Assembly: GCF_937129525.1 (NCBI RefSeq)
Contig: NZ_CAKZNK010000108.1
Span: forward strand, 59,659 to 123,658
Direction of reading: 5' to 3'
Length of the DNA stretch: 64,000 nucleotides
DNA from: an uncultured Chloroflexus sp.
Lineage (GTDB): Bacteria > Chloroflexota > Chloroflexia > Chloroflexales > Chloroflexaceae
The notes under the pieces were generated by a model. It was not told the origin of the DNA. It saw only the letters and a list, made by a program, of their open reading frames with translations, and did not search any database. Below, piece by piece: positions 50,519 through 61,210 of the stretch; position 1 is the first letter of the stretch; every line of letters begins with the position of its first letter. Both the position numbers and the translations under genes were made by a program.

Positions 50519-50832
50519 ACTTCGGCAGGCTGGGGTGGAGTTGCGCCGATCACGCGGGCCAACAGACGCATCTGATCGGCAGTCAGATAGGCGCTCCGCT
50601 GGCCGGTTGCAGTGTAAAAGGTTAGATCGCCGCCGGCGCCGAGGATCAGGCGATAACTACCCAATTCGCGAATGCGCTTTTGCATCACGCCCAGTAACTC
50701 GCGTAACACCGCCACTTCGTCGGCATCGAGCACCACTGCGTCATAACCACGGATCAGATGGTGCAAAATAAGGGCTGGCGTCGCTTCGGGATGGTAAGAC
50801 ACCTCAAATTCACCGATCAGCGTGATCTGCAT
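50509..50832 (-). CDS. Hypothetical protein
   Basis: 107 aa ORF overlapping the next gene's stop; plausible coupling. Confidence 0.6.
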   Translation of the reverse strand: MQITLIGEFEVSYHPEATPALILHHLIRGYDAVVLDADEVAVLRELLGVMQKRIRELGSYRLILGAGGDLTFYTATGQRSAYLTADQMRLLARVIGATPPQPAEVYQ

Positions 50833-51646
50833 CCTCTGCCTCCCTCCTGACCGGGCGGTCGCGGGTTGCGATCACCACCTGCCAGATACTCTCTTCTGCA
50901 AACGGAACCGGCGGCAAGATCGCATCGCCAAACACACTCAACGGACGAAGACCGGCGTTGCGCAGCATTGCCGTCAATTCGGGAAAACCGTAGAGGCGAA
51001 TATGATCACCGGGATGAGTAACATCGATACCGCGACTGGCATCGACATAGCGGTAATTGATCTGAAGCATCGCCTGACGCGGATCGAAGCGCGCTTCACG
51101 CAAGACAAAGCCACTACCAATCGGATACCAGCCGCTGCGAAAATCGCGGAGATAGCGATCGATCTGATAAGGATTCAGACATTGGATCAGCAGTTTCCCG
51201 CCGGGGACCAGCACGCGCGCAATGCCGTTAAGCACCGCCTGATTGGTCTCATCATCGAAAAAGCCCAGGCTACTGTTCATCAACAGAGCCACGTCAAACC
51301 GGTCGCGATAGGGCAAATCGCGCATGTCCCCGACCACAAACTCAACACTCAAATCTCGTTCGGCAGCGGCAGCGCGAGCGTGCGCAATCACCGACGCGGC
51401 GGCATCGAGGCCAACGACCGTCCACCCTCTCGCCGCCAGCGCCAGGCTGTGGCGACCACCACCGCAAGCCACATCGAGGATCGTCTCAACGCCACGTAAA
51501 CCCAGAGCGTCGATCAGAAAATCGATTTCGCGACGGGTCAACTCATCGGCGTACTGGCGGTAATGCGCAAACTCATAGACTTGCAGCAGCTCTTCCCACC
51601 AATCGCGCGATGCCTGATCGGCCATAACGACTCCGGACACGCTCAC
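50810..51646 (-). CDS. SAM-dependent methyltransferase
   Basis: VETILDVACGGGRHSLALAARGWTVVGLDAA; VGDMRDLPYRDRFDVALLMNSSLGFF. Confidence 0.92.
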   Translation of the reverse strand: MSVSGVVMADQASRDWWEELLQVYEFAHYRQYADELTRREIDFLIDALGLRGVETILDVACGGGRHSLALAARGWTVVGLDAAASVIAHARAAAAERDLSVEFVVGDMRDLPYRDRFDVALLMNSSLGFFDDETNQAVLNGIARVLVPGGKLLIQCLNPYQIDRYLRDFRSGWYPIGSGFVLREARFDPRQAMLQINYRYVDASRGIDVTHPGDHIRLYGFPELTAMLRNAGLRPLSVFGDAILPPVPFAEESIWQVVIATRDRPVRREAEDADHADR

Positions 51647-52362
51647 AGATCGACTGTGCGCGGCATAATCGGCAATTCATCAACCCGCAGGCTAGGTGGC
51701 AACGTGCAAACCCAAAGCAAGGCCTGCGCCACATCATCGACGGTCATCAACCGCTTACGCAGTTCTTCGGCAGGGTTGAGCGGAGCAATATCGGCGTCTA
51801 TCATGCCGGAGAAGACCGTGGTCACGAAAACATTGTAGGGACGCAGCTCTTGAGCAAGCGCCTGTGATAGGCCAGAGAGCGCAAACTTAGCCGCGCAGAA
51901 GGGCGCAATATTAGCCACGCCAATCTTGCCGACGCGCGAGCCGAGATTGACAATCGTACCGCTGCGCTGGCGCTTCATATATGGCGCCACTGCGCGCATC
52001 AGGTAGAAGACACCGTTGAGATTGACATTCATGACCGCCTGCCACTCTGCATCGGTAAACTGTTCGAGTGGCGCAATCTTTTCGACATTGCCGGCGCAAT
52101 TCAGAAGAATATCGATCCGTCCCAACATCTGTACCGTAGAGTCGACCAGATATTGTACCTGCGCCGGAACAGTAATATCGGTTGGAATTGCGAAGGCATT
52201 GTGACCTTCAGCGGTAATCATACTTACCAGATGTTCAAGCCGATCTTTGCGGCGCGCAGCGACGATAACCGTCGCGCCTTCGTGCGCAAACAATCGAGCA
52301 GCCGCATAACCAACCCCACTTGAAGCTCCGGTTACAATGACAACGCGCCCTTTCAACTTCAT
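51643..52362 (-). CDS. Short-chain dehydrogenase/reductase
   Basis: VVIVTGASSGVGYAAARLFAHEGATVIVAARR; LLNCAGN; catalytic-like region IVNLGSRVGKIGVANIAPFCAAKFAL. Start codon overlap with the methyltransferase. Confidence 0.92.
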   Translation of the reverse strand: MKLKGRVVIVTGASSGVGYAAARLFAHEGATVIVAARRKDRLEHLVSMITAEGHNAFAIPTDITVPAQVQYLVDSTVQMLGRIDILLNCAGNVEKIAPLEQFTDAEWQAVMNVNLNGVFYLMRAVAPYMKRQRSGTIVNLGSRVGKIGVANIAPFCAAKFALSGLSQALAQELRPYNVFVTTVFSGMIDADIAPLNPAEELRKRLMTVDDVAQALLWVCTLPPSLRVDELPIMPRTVDL

Positions 52363-52551
52363 ATTGCCTTCTCCGCTGGTCGTCGGCGATCGGATCCATG
52401 AGTATTATACCTGAGGAATATCTGAAATATAGACCTTTTTGCCGATGGCACGATGGTAATGGGATGGTAGAATCGTCGCGCTACCATTGTGTTGGCGAGC
52501 CAAAATATGGTATAACGTAACAGGTAACATCACATCAGGAGAAGGGGCGCA

Positions 52552-53115
52552 ATGTACTGGGAGGCCATCGCAGATCTGTTACACCATCCACGGGTTGTTG
52601 AGACACGCCACCATATGCATCACAGTGTACCCAAGCACGATCACCTGCTACGCTCGGTTCACTTCTCGTACTATCTCGCGCCCTTCTTCGGTGCCGATCA
52701 GGTAACATGCGCACGCGCCGCTCTTCTCCACGATCTTGACTCACGGTACGGCACGTTAACCACGCACGGCGCTATTGCCGCGCGCATTGCTGCCGAGCTG
52801 GGTGAACCCGAAGCAGTCTCTGCGGCTATTATCAGCCACATGTACCCTTTTGGGCCGCGTCCTACGACGCGCGAGGGTTGGGTATTGGCCGTTGCCGACA
52901 AGTTAGCATCGCTGGCCGACCTGGGCGCATTTGTCGGCGGTTTGTTATCGGGACGCAGTTTGCGCGTGCGACGCCAGTTGTGCCAGAGCGATCCCTTTTA
53001 TGCAGCCCGCTATGCGCGGCGGCGACACCGACGACTGATTAGCGCACTCTGGCGTCGATTAGGGCGTAGCGGTCTGACCCGTCAGCGCATCCTGAGCAGT
53101 GAAACCTCACAGTAG
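52552..53115 (+). CDS. HD-domain phosphohydrolase
   Basis: HDHLLRSVHFSYYLAPFFGADQVTCARAALLHDLDSRYG ... AIISHMYPFGPRPTTREGWVLAVADKLASLAD. Confidence 0.87.
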   Translation: MYWEAIADLLHHPRVVETRHHMHHSVPKHDHLLRSVHFSYYLAPFFGADQVTCARAALLHDLDSRYGTLTTHGAIAARIAAELGEPEAVSAAIISHMYPFGPRPTTREGWVLAVADKLASLADLGAFVGGLLSGRSLRVRRQLCQSDPFYAARYARRRHRRLISALWRRLGRSGLTRQRILSSETSQ

Positions 53116-53203
53116 CCGTAACTTCCACAGATTCGGTTTGTATCGGTCTGCGATTTGCTAATACGTCGGCAATGGCCCGGCTTTGTCACGCAGACCGCAA
53201 CAA

Positions 53204-53231
53204 CGCGCCCAACCCTGACTGGTTGGGCGCG
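53204..53231 (-). terminator. Intrinsic terminator-like hairpin between convergent HD and AI-2E transporter genes
   Basis: Perfect 11-bp stem CGCGCCCAACC/GGTTGGGCGCG; minus-strand 3' flank TTGTTGC. Confidence 0.65.
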
Positions 53232-53242
53232 CAATGCGCTGA

Positions 53243-54532
53243 CTATGAACGTTCAACAGGCGACTCAGTAACCGGCGGTGAACGAGGCGTCTCGGCAGCC
53301 AATGTTTCAGTTGATGAGGCCGGAGCCGGATCTGCATTGGGAGACGATGCCGGGGCAGGCGAGGCAACGACTTCGGCCAGCGCTGCCGCCGGACGCAACC
53401 GGGCGGGCAAAACGCCAGCCGGAGCGGGTGGATCACTCAGGCGGCCATACAGGTAGAGGAACAGATCGCGCGCCATTGCGCTGAGCGGAGCCGAGAGGAT
53501 TGCGCCCAACAACCCGAAGGCCTGCGAGCAAACCACCAGCACCACCATCAGGATGGCCGGATGAACACCGACACTCTCGCCGATGATGCGCGGGACGAGG
53601 ATATGGTTTTCGAGCTGTTGAATCGCAATGTACAGAATCGTCACTGCCAGCGCCGTAGTTGGCGAGTCGGCCAGGCCAAGCAAAATCGCCGGAATTGCGC
53701 CGATAATCGGCCCGATCACCGGCACCAGTTCGGTCACGCCAGCGACGACCGCCAGCAACACCGTATACGGAATCTCCATCCCCGCCATATTGAGGGCTGT
53801 CAAACCGATCCACGCCGCCAACCCTACCGATGTACCCAGGATCAATTGACCGCGCAGATAGCCGCTGAGGTCGTGGTCGATAATCGTGATCATCGCCCAA
53901 AAGTCGGCCCGCAGCCAGGGATGGATCATCTTGTTGAGATACTCGCGTCCGGCGCGCTGATCCATCAAGACGTAGAAGAGCCAGAACGGAACCAGGAAGA
54001 AACCCAGCAAGAAGGTGACAGTATTCACAACCGAGAGAATGCTGCTGATCAGAAACTGACCGATGCCTTGCAGATAGCTGACGAAATTGGCCCGCAGTGT
54101 GCTCAAACCCTCTGACGTAGCAGAGGCAATTGCGCTCTGCACCTCGGCTTGAATCGGCGGCGGCAGACTGGCAAGCAACTGCTCATACTCATCGATCAAG
54201 CGGTTAGCCTCACGCTGGATTGTTGGAATATCGGGCAAAGCGCGGATCAGATCCGCAATCTGAGCGATCAACGGCGGCACAACAAAGGCGATTGCGCCGA
54301 CTAACGCGCCAAACGTTAACACATACACCAGCAGGATCGACAGCCAACGCGGCAACCAGCGCTCAAAAAAATTGACCAGAGGGAGAAAGAGATAGGCAAG
54401 CACACCACCAAAGACAAACGGCATGATCGCCGAGCCGGCATGGCTGATCAGCCAGCCGACCAGGTAGAGCGAAGCCAGAATCAGGAGCCAGCGCGCAACA
54501 CGACGAATCTGTTGGGGAGTGAAGAAACTCAT
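53243..54532 (-). CDS. AI-2E transporter family (UPF0118) protein
   Basis: Polytopic; VVAGVTELVPVIGPIIGAIPAILLGL; Pro/Ala-rich tail. Confidence 0.92.
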   Translation of the reverse strand: MSFFTPQQIRRVARWLLILASLYLVGWLISHAGSAIMPFVFGGVLAYLFLPLVNFFERWLPRWLSILLVYVLTFGALVGAIAFVVPPLIAQIADLIRALPDIPTIQREANRLIDEYEQLLASLPPPIQAEVQSAIASATSEGLSTLRANFVSYLQGIGQFLISSILSVVNTVTFLLGFFLVPFWLFYVLMDQRAGREYLNKMIHPWLRADFWAMITIIDHDLSGYLRGQLILGTSVGLAAWIGLTALNMAGMEIPYTVLLAVVAGVTELVPVIGPIIGAIPAILLGLADSPTTALAVTILYIAIQQLENHILVPRIIGESVGVHPAILMVVLVVCSQAFGLLGAILSAPLSAMARDLFLYLYGRLSDPPAPAGVLPARLRPAAALAEVVASPAPASSPNADPAPASSTETLAAETPRSPPVTESPVERS

Positions 54533-54566
54533 GCAACCTCAATCAGGTAGGGTTACCGATCTCCTA

Positions 54567-55112
54567 TCAGCGCTCATCGCGTGGATTCAACGTGCTGACA
54601 GTCAACATAGTTGCAATCGAATTGCCGGTATTCGTCCAGCTATAAGCCGTATCGTCGCGGAAGAAGAGCGTATCGCCGGCGGTCAAATCGTACTGCTCTT
54701 CGCCAAGGGTATAGCGCACATTTCCCGCCAGCACGTGTACCATCTGGCTGCCGCGTGATGAAAAGCCTTGCTGGCTGCTGCCGGGGTAAGCTTCGATGAG
54801 CCGCGCATCAAGGTCGCTATTGGGTGGCAAAAGGGAAAAGACCTGCACCGGCGCATCATCGAGCGAGAGGCGCACTCGATCGGCTGGACGCACCACCTGA
54901 CCAACTTGCTGGTTATCTTCACCCTCGAAGAAATGGGTCATTTGCACACTGAAAAACTGCGCTAACTTGCGCAGATTTGCCACTGATATATTCACTTTAT
55001 CGCGCTCGAGGCGGCTGAGAAAAGAAGGAGTCAAACCCGATCCCTCAGACACCTCTTGTAGCGTCAAACCGCGTTCTTGTCGCAGACGACCGATCTTTTG
55101 TCCGAGTGACAT
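54567..55112 (-). CDS. XRE-family regulator with C-terminal cupin
   Basis: MSLGQKIGRLRQERGLTLQEVSEGSGLTPSFLSRLERDKVNISVANLRKLAQFF; cupin QMVHVLAGNVRYTLGEEQYDLTAGDTLFFRDDTAYSWTNTG. Confidence 0.93.
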   Translation of the reverse strand: MSLGQKIGRLRQERGLTLQEVSEGSGLTPSFLSRLERDKVNISVANLRKLAQFFSVQMTHFFEGEDNQQVGQVVRPADRVRLSLDDAPVQVFSLLPPNSDLDARLIEAYPGSSQQGFSSRGSQMVHVLAGNVRYTLGEEQYDLTAGDTLFFRDDTAYSWTNTGNSIATMLTVSTLNPRDER

Positions 55113-55350
55113 ACGCTGTCTCAATAAAGCAAAAGCGAGCGCGCGGAAAGCTACGCGCTGCGGTAATAAATTGATAGACACAGTCTCAATCGTTTCACTT
55201 TGTCAGTTGTGATTATACGCCATTGATAGTGTCTCGTCAAGGTGTTGCACAGGCAGAAGAGGCGCGGTTTAGCTTATCCTGAAGCAGAATGACGTAAAAA
55301 ATGCACAAGTTTCATTAATGTAATTGACCTAAAGGTTCATGCCGACCACA

Positions 55351-57942
55351 CTATACCACCCGATCACGTCGGCGCAACACCCACGCGGCAATTGCCATAC
55401 ACCCAGCCGCGTAGATTAGCAAGACCAGCCAGCGACCGACCAGGTGTGCCGGATCGTGGTTAAACGCCGCTTCCGTTTCCAGAAAGCCGGGAGTGCAGCC
55501 GGGCGGAATACTCCCCTGATCATCGGTGTTGGGCAAATTGCACAACCGATTTAGATCAACACTGGCGCCAAGCGCATCCATCGTCCAGCGACTGATGGTC
55601 AGCCAGGAAAGCGGTGTCGCTATCCCCTCAATGGGGAAGATCAGCCCGGCGAACAGGATTTGCGGAATGAGCGCGAATGGCACCAGACTGATTGCGCGAT
55701 CAGGGGTGGCTGACGCTGCGCTGATCGCCAGCCCCAATGCCATGCCTGCCCCGCCTGACAAGACGAGGGTTATAAACGTTTCCAGTAGCGGCGGCAAGAG
55801 AATGCCGGTTTCGCCAGGGAATATCACCTTGAGCAACACAATCCCGAGCAAGATGATCGTCTGCACGATGACCAGGCCACTCAGCACTACCACTTTGGAA
55901 AGCAGGTACGGCCCGATACGCAGATTGACCAACCGTTCACGCCGGTAGACAGCCTGCTCTTTGGTAATTTCGCGAGCGGCATTGATGATCCCAAACCAGA
56001 CGCTGACGGTCGCCAGCATGAAGAGCACTTTCTTGGCTTCACCGCGCTGGATCAGGTCTTGCGCCTGCACGCCGGTGAGGGCATCACTGCGCGCAACGAG
56101 GATCAGTAGCACCGCGATGATAGGCGCTTGCAACAGCAAGATCAGCAGGTGCCGGCGATCTTGCCGCAGCAGGTCGAAGTAGCGCCGGGTCAGCAGAACA
56201 AATTGCCGCCACAGCGAGATGCGCTGCGTCGTTTGCGCGGCGGCGTTGCGTTGCGCCGGCGGATCAGCCGGTGTTGCGGCCAGCCGCCCCACCACATATT
56301 GTTGGTATAGCGCCGAATTGCGGTAGCGCATCTCCCACAATTCAGCCAGACTCGGCGGCGTTTGGGCCTGCGGGTTGGCAGAGCGCCAGGTTTCGTACTC
56401 GGTCTGTAAATCTTGCCGCACTACCGGATGGTCGGGATCGCCCACGCCTTCAATTTTGGTATATATGTCGGCAAAATCGCCACTGGTTACCTGAAAAAAG
56501 TTCAGCGCCTCCACTGGCGGGCCAAAGAAGACCATGCGACCGTTACCGGCCATAAAGATCACGTGATCACATTGGGTAATGTTCGCGGTCGCATGGGTCA
56601 CCAGCACTACTGTCCGCCCGCTATCGGCAAGCCGGCGTAGCGTGTACATCATCTTCTTTTCGAGGCCGGGATCGAGGCCGCTCGTCGGCTCATCGAGAAA
56701 GAAGAGGCTCGGATCGGCCAGCAGCTCGGCGGCGATACTCACCCGTTTGCGCTGACCGCCAGAGAGCGCTTCGATCGGCTTGTCGCGATGTGGTGTCATC
56801 TCTACATCAGTGAGCACGCGCATGATGCGCGCCTGCACTTCTGTATCGGCAGTATCAGCCGGCAGCCGCAGACGCGCGGCATACTCGAGCGCTCGCTGCA
56901 CGGGCAACACCCGATGGAGGATGTCATCCTGGGGAACATACCCCAGCACAGCGCGGTATACGGCGAAATTGCGGTAGAAGTCGTCGCCGTTGACCTGCAC
57001 TTGCCCCTGTTCAGCCGGGGCATAACCGCACAATGCTTTCATCAATGTGCTTTTGCCAGTGCCAGAACCACCCACAATCGCCACAAATTCACGCGGCGCA
57101 ATCGAGAGTGAGACATCGTTGAGGATGATCCGCTGGATGCGATTGCGCGTCACGACGCGCGACAGATTGCGCGCATCGATGCGCAGCGCTCCCTGCTGAT
57201 CGTAGCGATCAAGGCTGCTCACATTGTAGACCAGCTTAAACGCACCGATCTGGATTACATCACCTGCCTTTAAAATCACCGGTGTTGTGACGCGCTGGCC
57301 GTTGACGAACGTGCCGTTGGTGCTGCCCATATCGCGCAATACCACACCGTCGGCAGTGCGATCGATTTGGGCATGAAAACGTGAGACCTGCGGGTTGTCG
57401 AGCACAATGTCGCAACCTACCCGCCCAATGGTAATTGCCGGGTCGGCAGGATCGAGCGGAAAACGGCTGGGCGCAGTCCGCAAGGAGGTTGCAGTGGCTA
57501 CTGCGGCGTTATGGTAAGTAAGCGAGACAAAGTTGCCTGTGGCCGGATCGCCAATCCGAATCACATCACCATCGGCCAGCTCCCGCTCGCCGATCCGCTG
57601 ACCGGCAAAGAGCAAACCATTGCGACTACCGACATCAATGATGCGATGCCCTTGTCCAACTGGCTCGATGCGCGCATGGCGACCACTGACAAACCGTGAT
57701 AGCAGCACAATATCATTGTCAGCAGCGCGGCCAACGGTATAGGATTGGCGCCCTAACACGACATCGCGCTCAACGCCAGACTCACTGATATGCAACACTG
57801 CGCCGGCAGTAGTGATCATTGTGGTGAGGGGTTTTGCCTCTGGCGCAGGTAACTGACGACCACACGACGGGCAGAAACGCGCGTCTGAACGGGACAGTAA
57901 GGCCTGACAAAACGGGCATAGTAGCGCGCTTTCAATCGCCAC
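55351..57942 (-). CDS. Zinc ribbon-FHA-FHA-ABC ATPase-ABC2 permease fusion (Rv1747-like architecture)
   Basis: [48 protein letters not shown] and [65 protein letters not shown]-terminal TM. GTG 57942 with AGGAG SD favoured over the upstream ATG 58017. Confidence 0.9.
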   Translation of the reverse strand: MAIESALLCPFCQALLSRSDARFCPSCGRQLPAPEAKPLTTMITTAGAVLHISESGVERDVVLGRQSYTVGRAADNDIVLLSRFVSGRHARIEPVGQGHRIIDVGSRNGLLFAGQRIGERELADGDVIRIGDPATGNFVSLTYHNAAVATATSLRTAPSRFPLDPADPAITIGRVGCDIVLDNPQVSRFHAQIDRTADGVVLRDMGSTNGTFVNGQRVTTPVILKAGDVIQIGAFKLVYNVSSLDRYDQQGALRIDARNLSRVVTRNRIQRIILNDVSLSIAPREFVAIVGGSGTGKSTLMKALCGYAPAEQGQVQVNGDDFYRNFAVYRAVLGYVPQDDILHRVLPVQRALEYAARLRLPADTADTEVQARIMRVLTDVEMTPHRDKPIEALSGGQRKRVSIAAELLADPSLFFLDEPTSGLDPGLEKKMMYTLRRLADSGRTVVLVTHATANITQCDHVIFMAGNGRMVFFGPPVEALNFFQVTSGDFADIYTKIEGVGDPDHPVVRQDLQTEYETWRSANPQAQTPPSLAELWEMRYRNSALYQQYVVGRLAATPADPPAQRNAAAQTTQRISLWRQFVLLTRRYFDLLRQDRRHLLILLLQAPIIAVLLILVARSDALTGVQAQDLIQRGEAKKVLFMLATVSVWFGIINAAREITKEQAVYRRERLVNLRIGPYLLSKVVVLSGLVIVQTIILLGIVLLKVIFPGETGILLPPLLETFITLVLSGGAGMALGLAISAASATPDRAISLVPFALIPQILFAGLIFPIEGIATPLSWLTISRWTMDALGASVDLNRLCNLPNTDDQGSIPPGCTPGFLETEAAFNHDPAHLVGRWLVLLIYAAGCMAIAAWVLRRRDRVV

Positions 57943-58215
57943 AGCAGCAGCTCCTGTGCTATAATGCGGGGCGTTCCAACCGATCCGCTCTTGTGATAGC
58001 ATAGATTGGCGCGACATGCAAGCCGGTTGAGCGTGGCAACAGTTTCAAAGATATCACAGGTCAGGCGGAACTGTAGAACACATCGGTTATATTCCTCGGC
58101 TACCGTCTGCTTTGCAACCGGCTATCATCCGGTGCGGCATACTTGTGCATCCAAATCGCTTTCTGGAGCGTCGTATCCTGGAGCAAGGGTTATTCAGCAA
58201 TGGCAAGGACGGGCG

Positions 58216-59463
58216 GTGACAACGCAAGAATCAGCGCAATGCAGAAGGTGTGGCCATCCCCTGGGAGCAGGCCAAAGGGTATGTCCGAACTGCGGCGCAG
58301 TACTTGACATACATCCTGAGCGCGTGATCGTAACCGGTGAACGGCAACTGGCGCTCACCGCCGATACGATCAGTTTACGCGATTTACTGGCCATTGTTGA
58401 AGCCGGTGTCGGGTTTTGGCGCCAACAGTACGAAGACTCTAGCGGTGTTGCCCGCGAGCAAGCCGCGCAGGCGTTGCGCGAATTATCGCAAATTCTGGCT
58501 AATCTTGCCCAACAGATTGCCCAGGGACGCGAAACGGTGCGGATCTCCAGCCACCCACCTTCTCAGCGTCGCTACCCGCTCGCCTGCCCGTTCTGTGGGC
58601 GCGGCAATCGCGCAGGGGCGCGGTTTTGTGTCTCGTGCGGCGCTACGCTTCAACCGCCTCGGCAAACTCCGGCGCCGCCGCAGCCGCTCCACGCGCAAAT
58701 TGCGGTGCGGAGTCACATCGGCCAGGTGCGTCAGCTCAACGAAGACACCGCCTACGCCGGCACTTTCAGTCGCGGTGATGAACCGCTCGGCGCATTGCTG
58801 CTGATCGCTGATGGGATGGGCGGCGCTGCTGCCGGTGAAGTTGCCTCACAACTGGCAGCCGGAGCAGTGAAGACGTTTTTACAGCGGGCACTCAACGAAA
58901 CGCTGCCCGGCGATGATGAAAGCTGGCTTGCCCTGATCCGGGCTGCAGTGCATGCGGCGCATCAGCAGGTTGTCGCCGCAGCTCATACTGACTCTCGCCG
59001 CAGCGGGATGGGCACTACGCTGACCATCGCGCTAACCTTCGGTCGCCGGGCATATCTCGCTCACGTGGGGGATAGTCGGGCTTATCTGATTACGCCAGGG
59101 GGAACGGGCGAACCTCCCTCCTGGCAACAACTAACGACCGATCACACCATTGTCGCCCGCCTGGTTGATATTGGCCAGCTTAGCCCGGAAGCTGCTCGTT
59201 CGCATCCACAGCGTCACATCCTCTATCGCTCGCTTGGCGCCGATCAACCATTAGAGGCTGACACCCGCGCTCTGCCGCTGGCTCCTGGCGATATTCTCCT
59301 GCTCTGTTCAGATGGACTCTTTAATCACGTCGCCGATGCAGAAATGGCCAACCTGGCGGTTGCTCATCAACCGGCGCAGGCGACTGCTGAATTGATCGAT
59401 CTGGCCAACCGGCGTGGCGGTCAGGATAATATTTCGGTTGTGATCGCCCGTTTTACGCATTAA
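58216..59463 (+). CDS. PP2C-type Ser/Thr phosphatase with two zinc ribbons
   Basis: CRRCGHPLGAGQRVCPNCGAVL, CPFCGRGNRAGARFCVSCGATL; VRSHIGQVRQLNEDTAYA, LLIADGMGGAAAGEVAS, LLLCSDGLFNHV, GGQDNISVVIARF. GTG start probable. Confidence 0.9.
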   Translation: MTTQESAQCRRCGHPLGAGQRVCPNCGAVLDIHPERVIVTGERQLALTADTISLRDLLAIVEAGVGFWRQQYEDSSGVAREQAAQALRELSQILANLAQQIAQGRETVRISSHPPSQRRYPLACPFCGRGNRAGARFCVSCGATLQPPRQTPAPPQPLHAQIAVRSHIGQVRQLNEDTAYAGTFSRGDEPLGALLLIADGMGGAAAGEVASQLAAGAVKTFLQRALNETLPGDDESWLALIRAAVHAAHQQVVAAAHTDSRRSGMGTTLTIALTFGRRAYLAHVGDSRAYLITPGGTGEPPSWQQLTTDHTIVARLVDIGQLSPEAARSHPQRHILYRSLGADQPLEADTRALPLAPGDILLLCSDGLFNHVADAEMANLAVAHQPAQATAELIDLANRRGGQDNISVVIARFTH

Positions 59464-59485
59464 ACCTGCAACCTGGACGAGAGAT

Positions 59486-61210
59486 ATGCGTTGTTCTATA
59501 TGTGGGGCAGAAAATCGCGCGCAAGCCCGGTGTTGCGCCATTTGTGGCCGACCTTTGCCGGGACGCCAGCCATTACCCATCAGTGAGGGATGGTTACGTT
59601 CGCTCATTACCGATACCTGTGAACAACCGGAACTCTTGCCTGCTGGCGAGGAGAAAGCTATGGAACCTAATCTGCCACTGATTGCCAACCGGTTTGCTCC
59701 CACGTACCCCCTCGCTGATCCATTGCCGGTTGGTCCGCTCGAGGTGCGCGACTTAGCGCCGTGGCAACGCTGTTGGGCATGTGGCTCTACCGCCAACGAA
59801 GCCCAAGAGTCGTACTGTATCGATTGCGGCGCAGCTCTAGAAGTGCGAAGTTATCCTGCGTTTCTTTCGCCACGCGACGCTCCACTCGGCCCGGCCTTGA
59901 TTGAGCGGCTGGCCGACCCGCTCGCGCGCGCGCTGTTGCCTGATGTGATCGAAGAGTGTGATCTGAATGGAATGCGTTTGACGGTGCTGGCCGATAACGA
60001 CATGCCATCCGTAACCGAACCGCTCGACGAGACAACGGCCCTCACCATTGGCGCCATTTTAGCCCAATTGCTGGTTAATCTGCACGGGATCGGGGTTTCG
60101 CTCGGTAAATACACCGTGGACGATCTCGGTATAAGCGGGCCAGGACAGGTCTGTTTGCGCCATGCTAACTACCTGCGTCTGGTAGACGATGGTGAGCGTG
60201 AGAGCGCCTTTCGCGCCGATCTCATGACCCTGGCCGAAATTCTGGAACGTTTAACCGCTATCCCACGCACGACGCAACGATTGGACGAAGCAGCCGCGCT
60301 GGCAGCCGAAGAAGCGGCTGATGGGTTGGGAACAGTATTGCGCCAGATTCGTACCGGCGAGCTGGCCGATGCTCAAGCCGTAGCCCATCGCCTGAGCAGT
60401 TTGCGCGATGAACGCACTCATCCGACGCCGCTGTTGCAACTGGCCGGTTCGTATACTGACGTGGGCCGGGTGCGGGATCACAATGAAGATAGCCTGTTTA
60501 AGATGACCATCTGCCTCGAAAACAACGGACAACGCCAGAGTTGCGGTGTGTACATCGTGGCTGACGGCATGGGAGGTCACGCTGCCGGTGAGGTTGCCAG
60601 CGGGATGGCTGTGCGCGCGGCAGCGCGGTTGATTATGGACGAATACCTGCAACAAATTATAGCGGGGCCACGTCTGTATCACGAAACCGACATGCGCGCG
60701 CTGATCCGGAAGGCTGTGCTGGCCGCCCACGAAGCCATTCAGCGCGAGAGTCGAGCCCAGAGCAACGATATGGGTTCTACTATGACGATGGCACTGGTTG
60801 TCGGCGATCGGGCAGTGATCGCTAATGTAGGCGATAGCCGCACCTATTTGTTTCGCGATGGTCAACTGCGCCGGATCAGCAAAGACCATTCACTGGTGAT
60901 GCGCCTGGTTGAACTTGGTCATCTGCGCGAGGAAGACATCTACACTCATCCGCAGCGGAATGCGGTGTTGCGCTCGCTCGGCGATCGAGCCGAACCAGAA
61001 GTCGATCTCTTCAGTTTACGCTTAAAGGCTGGTGATGCCCTGCTGCTCTGTTCTGATGGTCAGTGGGAGATGACACGCGACCCGGTGATGGCGCGAATTA
61101 TTGCCGAAGAACCCGATCCACAACGCGCCAGCGCAGCGCTCGTTGCAGCGGCAAATCAGGCGGGCGGGGAAGACAATATCGCTGTAGTTCTGGTGAGACT
61201 AACGATATGA
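59486..61210 (+). CDS. PP2C-type Ser/Thr phosphatase with zinc ribbons and central kinase-like segment
   Basis: CSICGAENRAQARCCAICGRPL, CWACGSTANEAQESYCIDCGAAL; C-terminal PP2C SYTDVGRVRDHNEDSLFK, IVADGMGGHAAGEVASG, LLLCSDGQWEMTRD, GGEDNIAVVLVRL. Confidence 0.9.
   Translation: MRCSICGAENRAQARCCAICGRPLPGRQPLPISEGWLRSLITDTCEQPELLPAGEEKAMEPNLPLIANRFAPTYPLADPLPVGPLEVRDLAPWQRCWACGSTANEAQESYCIDCGAALEVRSYPAFLSPRDAPLGPALIERLADPLARALLPDVIEECDLNGMRLTVLADNDMPSVTEPLDETTALTIGAILAQLLVNLHGIGVSLGKYTVDDLGISGPGQVCLRHANYLRLVDDGERESAFRADLMTLAEILERLTAIPRTTQRLDEAAALAAEEAADGLGTVLRQIRTGELADAQAVAHRLSSLRDERTHPTPLLQLAGSYTDVGRVRDHNEDSLFKMTICLENNGQRQSCGVYIVADGMGGHAAGEVASGMAVRAAARLIMDEYLQQIIAGPRLYHETDMRALIRKAVLAAHEAIQRESRAQSNDMGSTMTMALVVGDRAVIANVGDSRTYLFRDGQLRRISKDHSLVMRLVELGHLREEDIYTHPQRNAVLRSLGDRAEPEVDLFSLRLKAGDALLLCSDGQWEMTRDPVMARIIAEEPDPQRASAALVAAANQAGGEDNIAVVLVRLTI

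Noticed and set aside
58006-58215. Extended N-terminus of the first PP2C overlapping the FHA-ABC ORF
   Set aside because: Divergent overlapping starts are unlikely; a GTG at 58216 directly before the zinc ribbon fits better.
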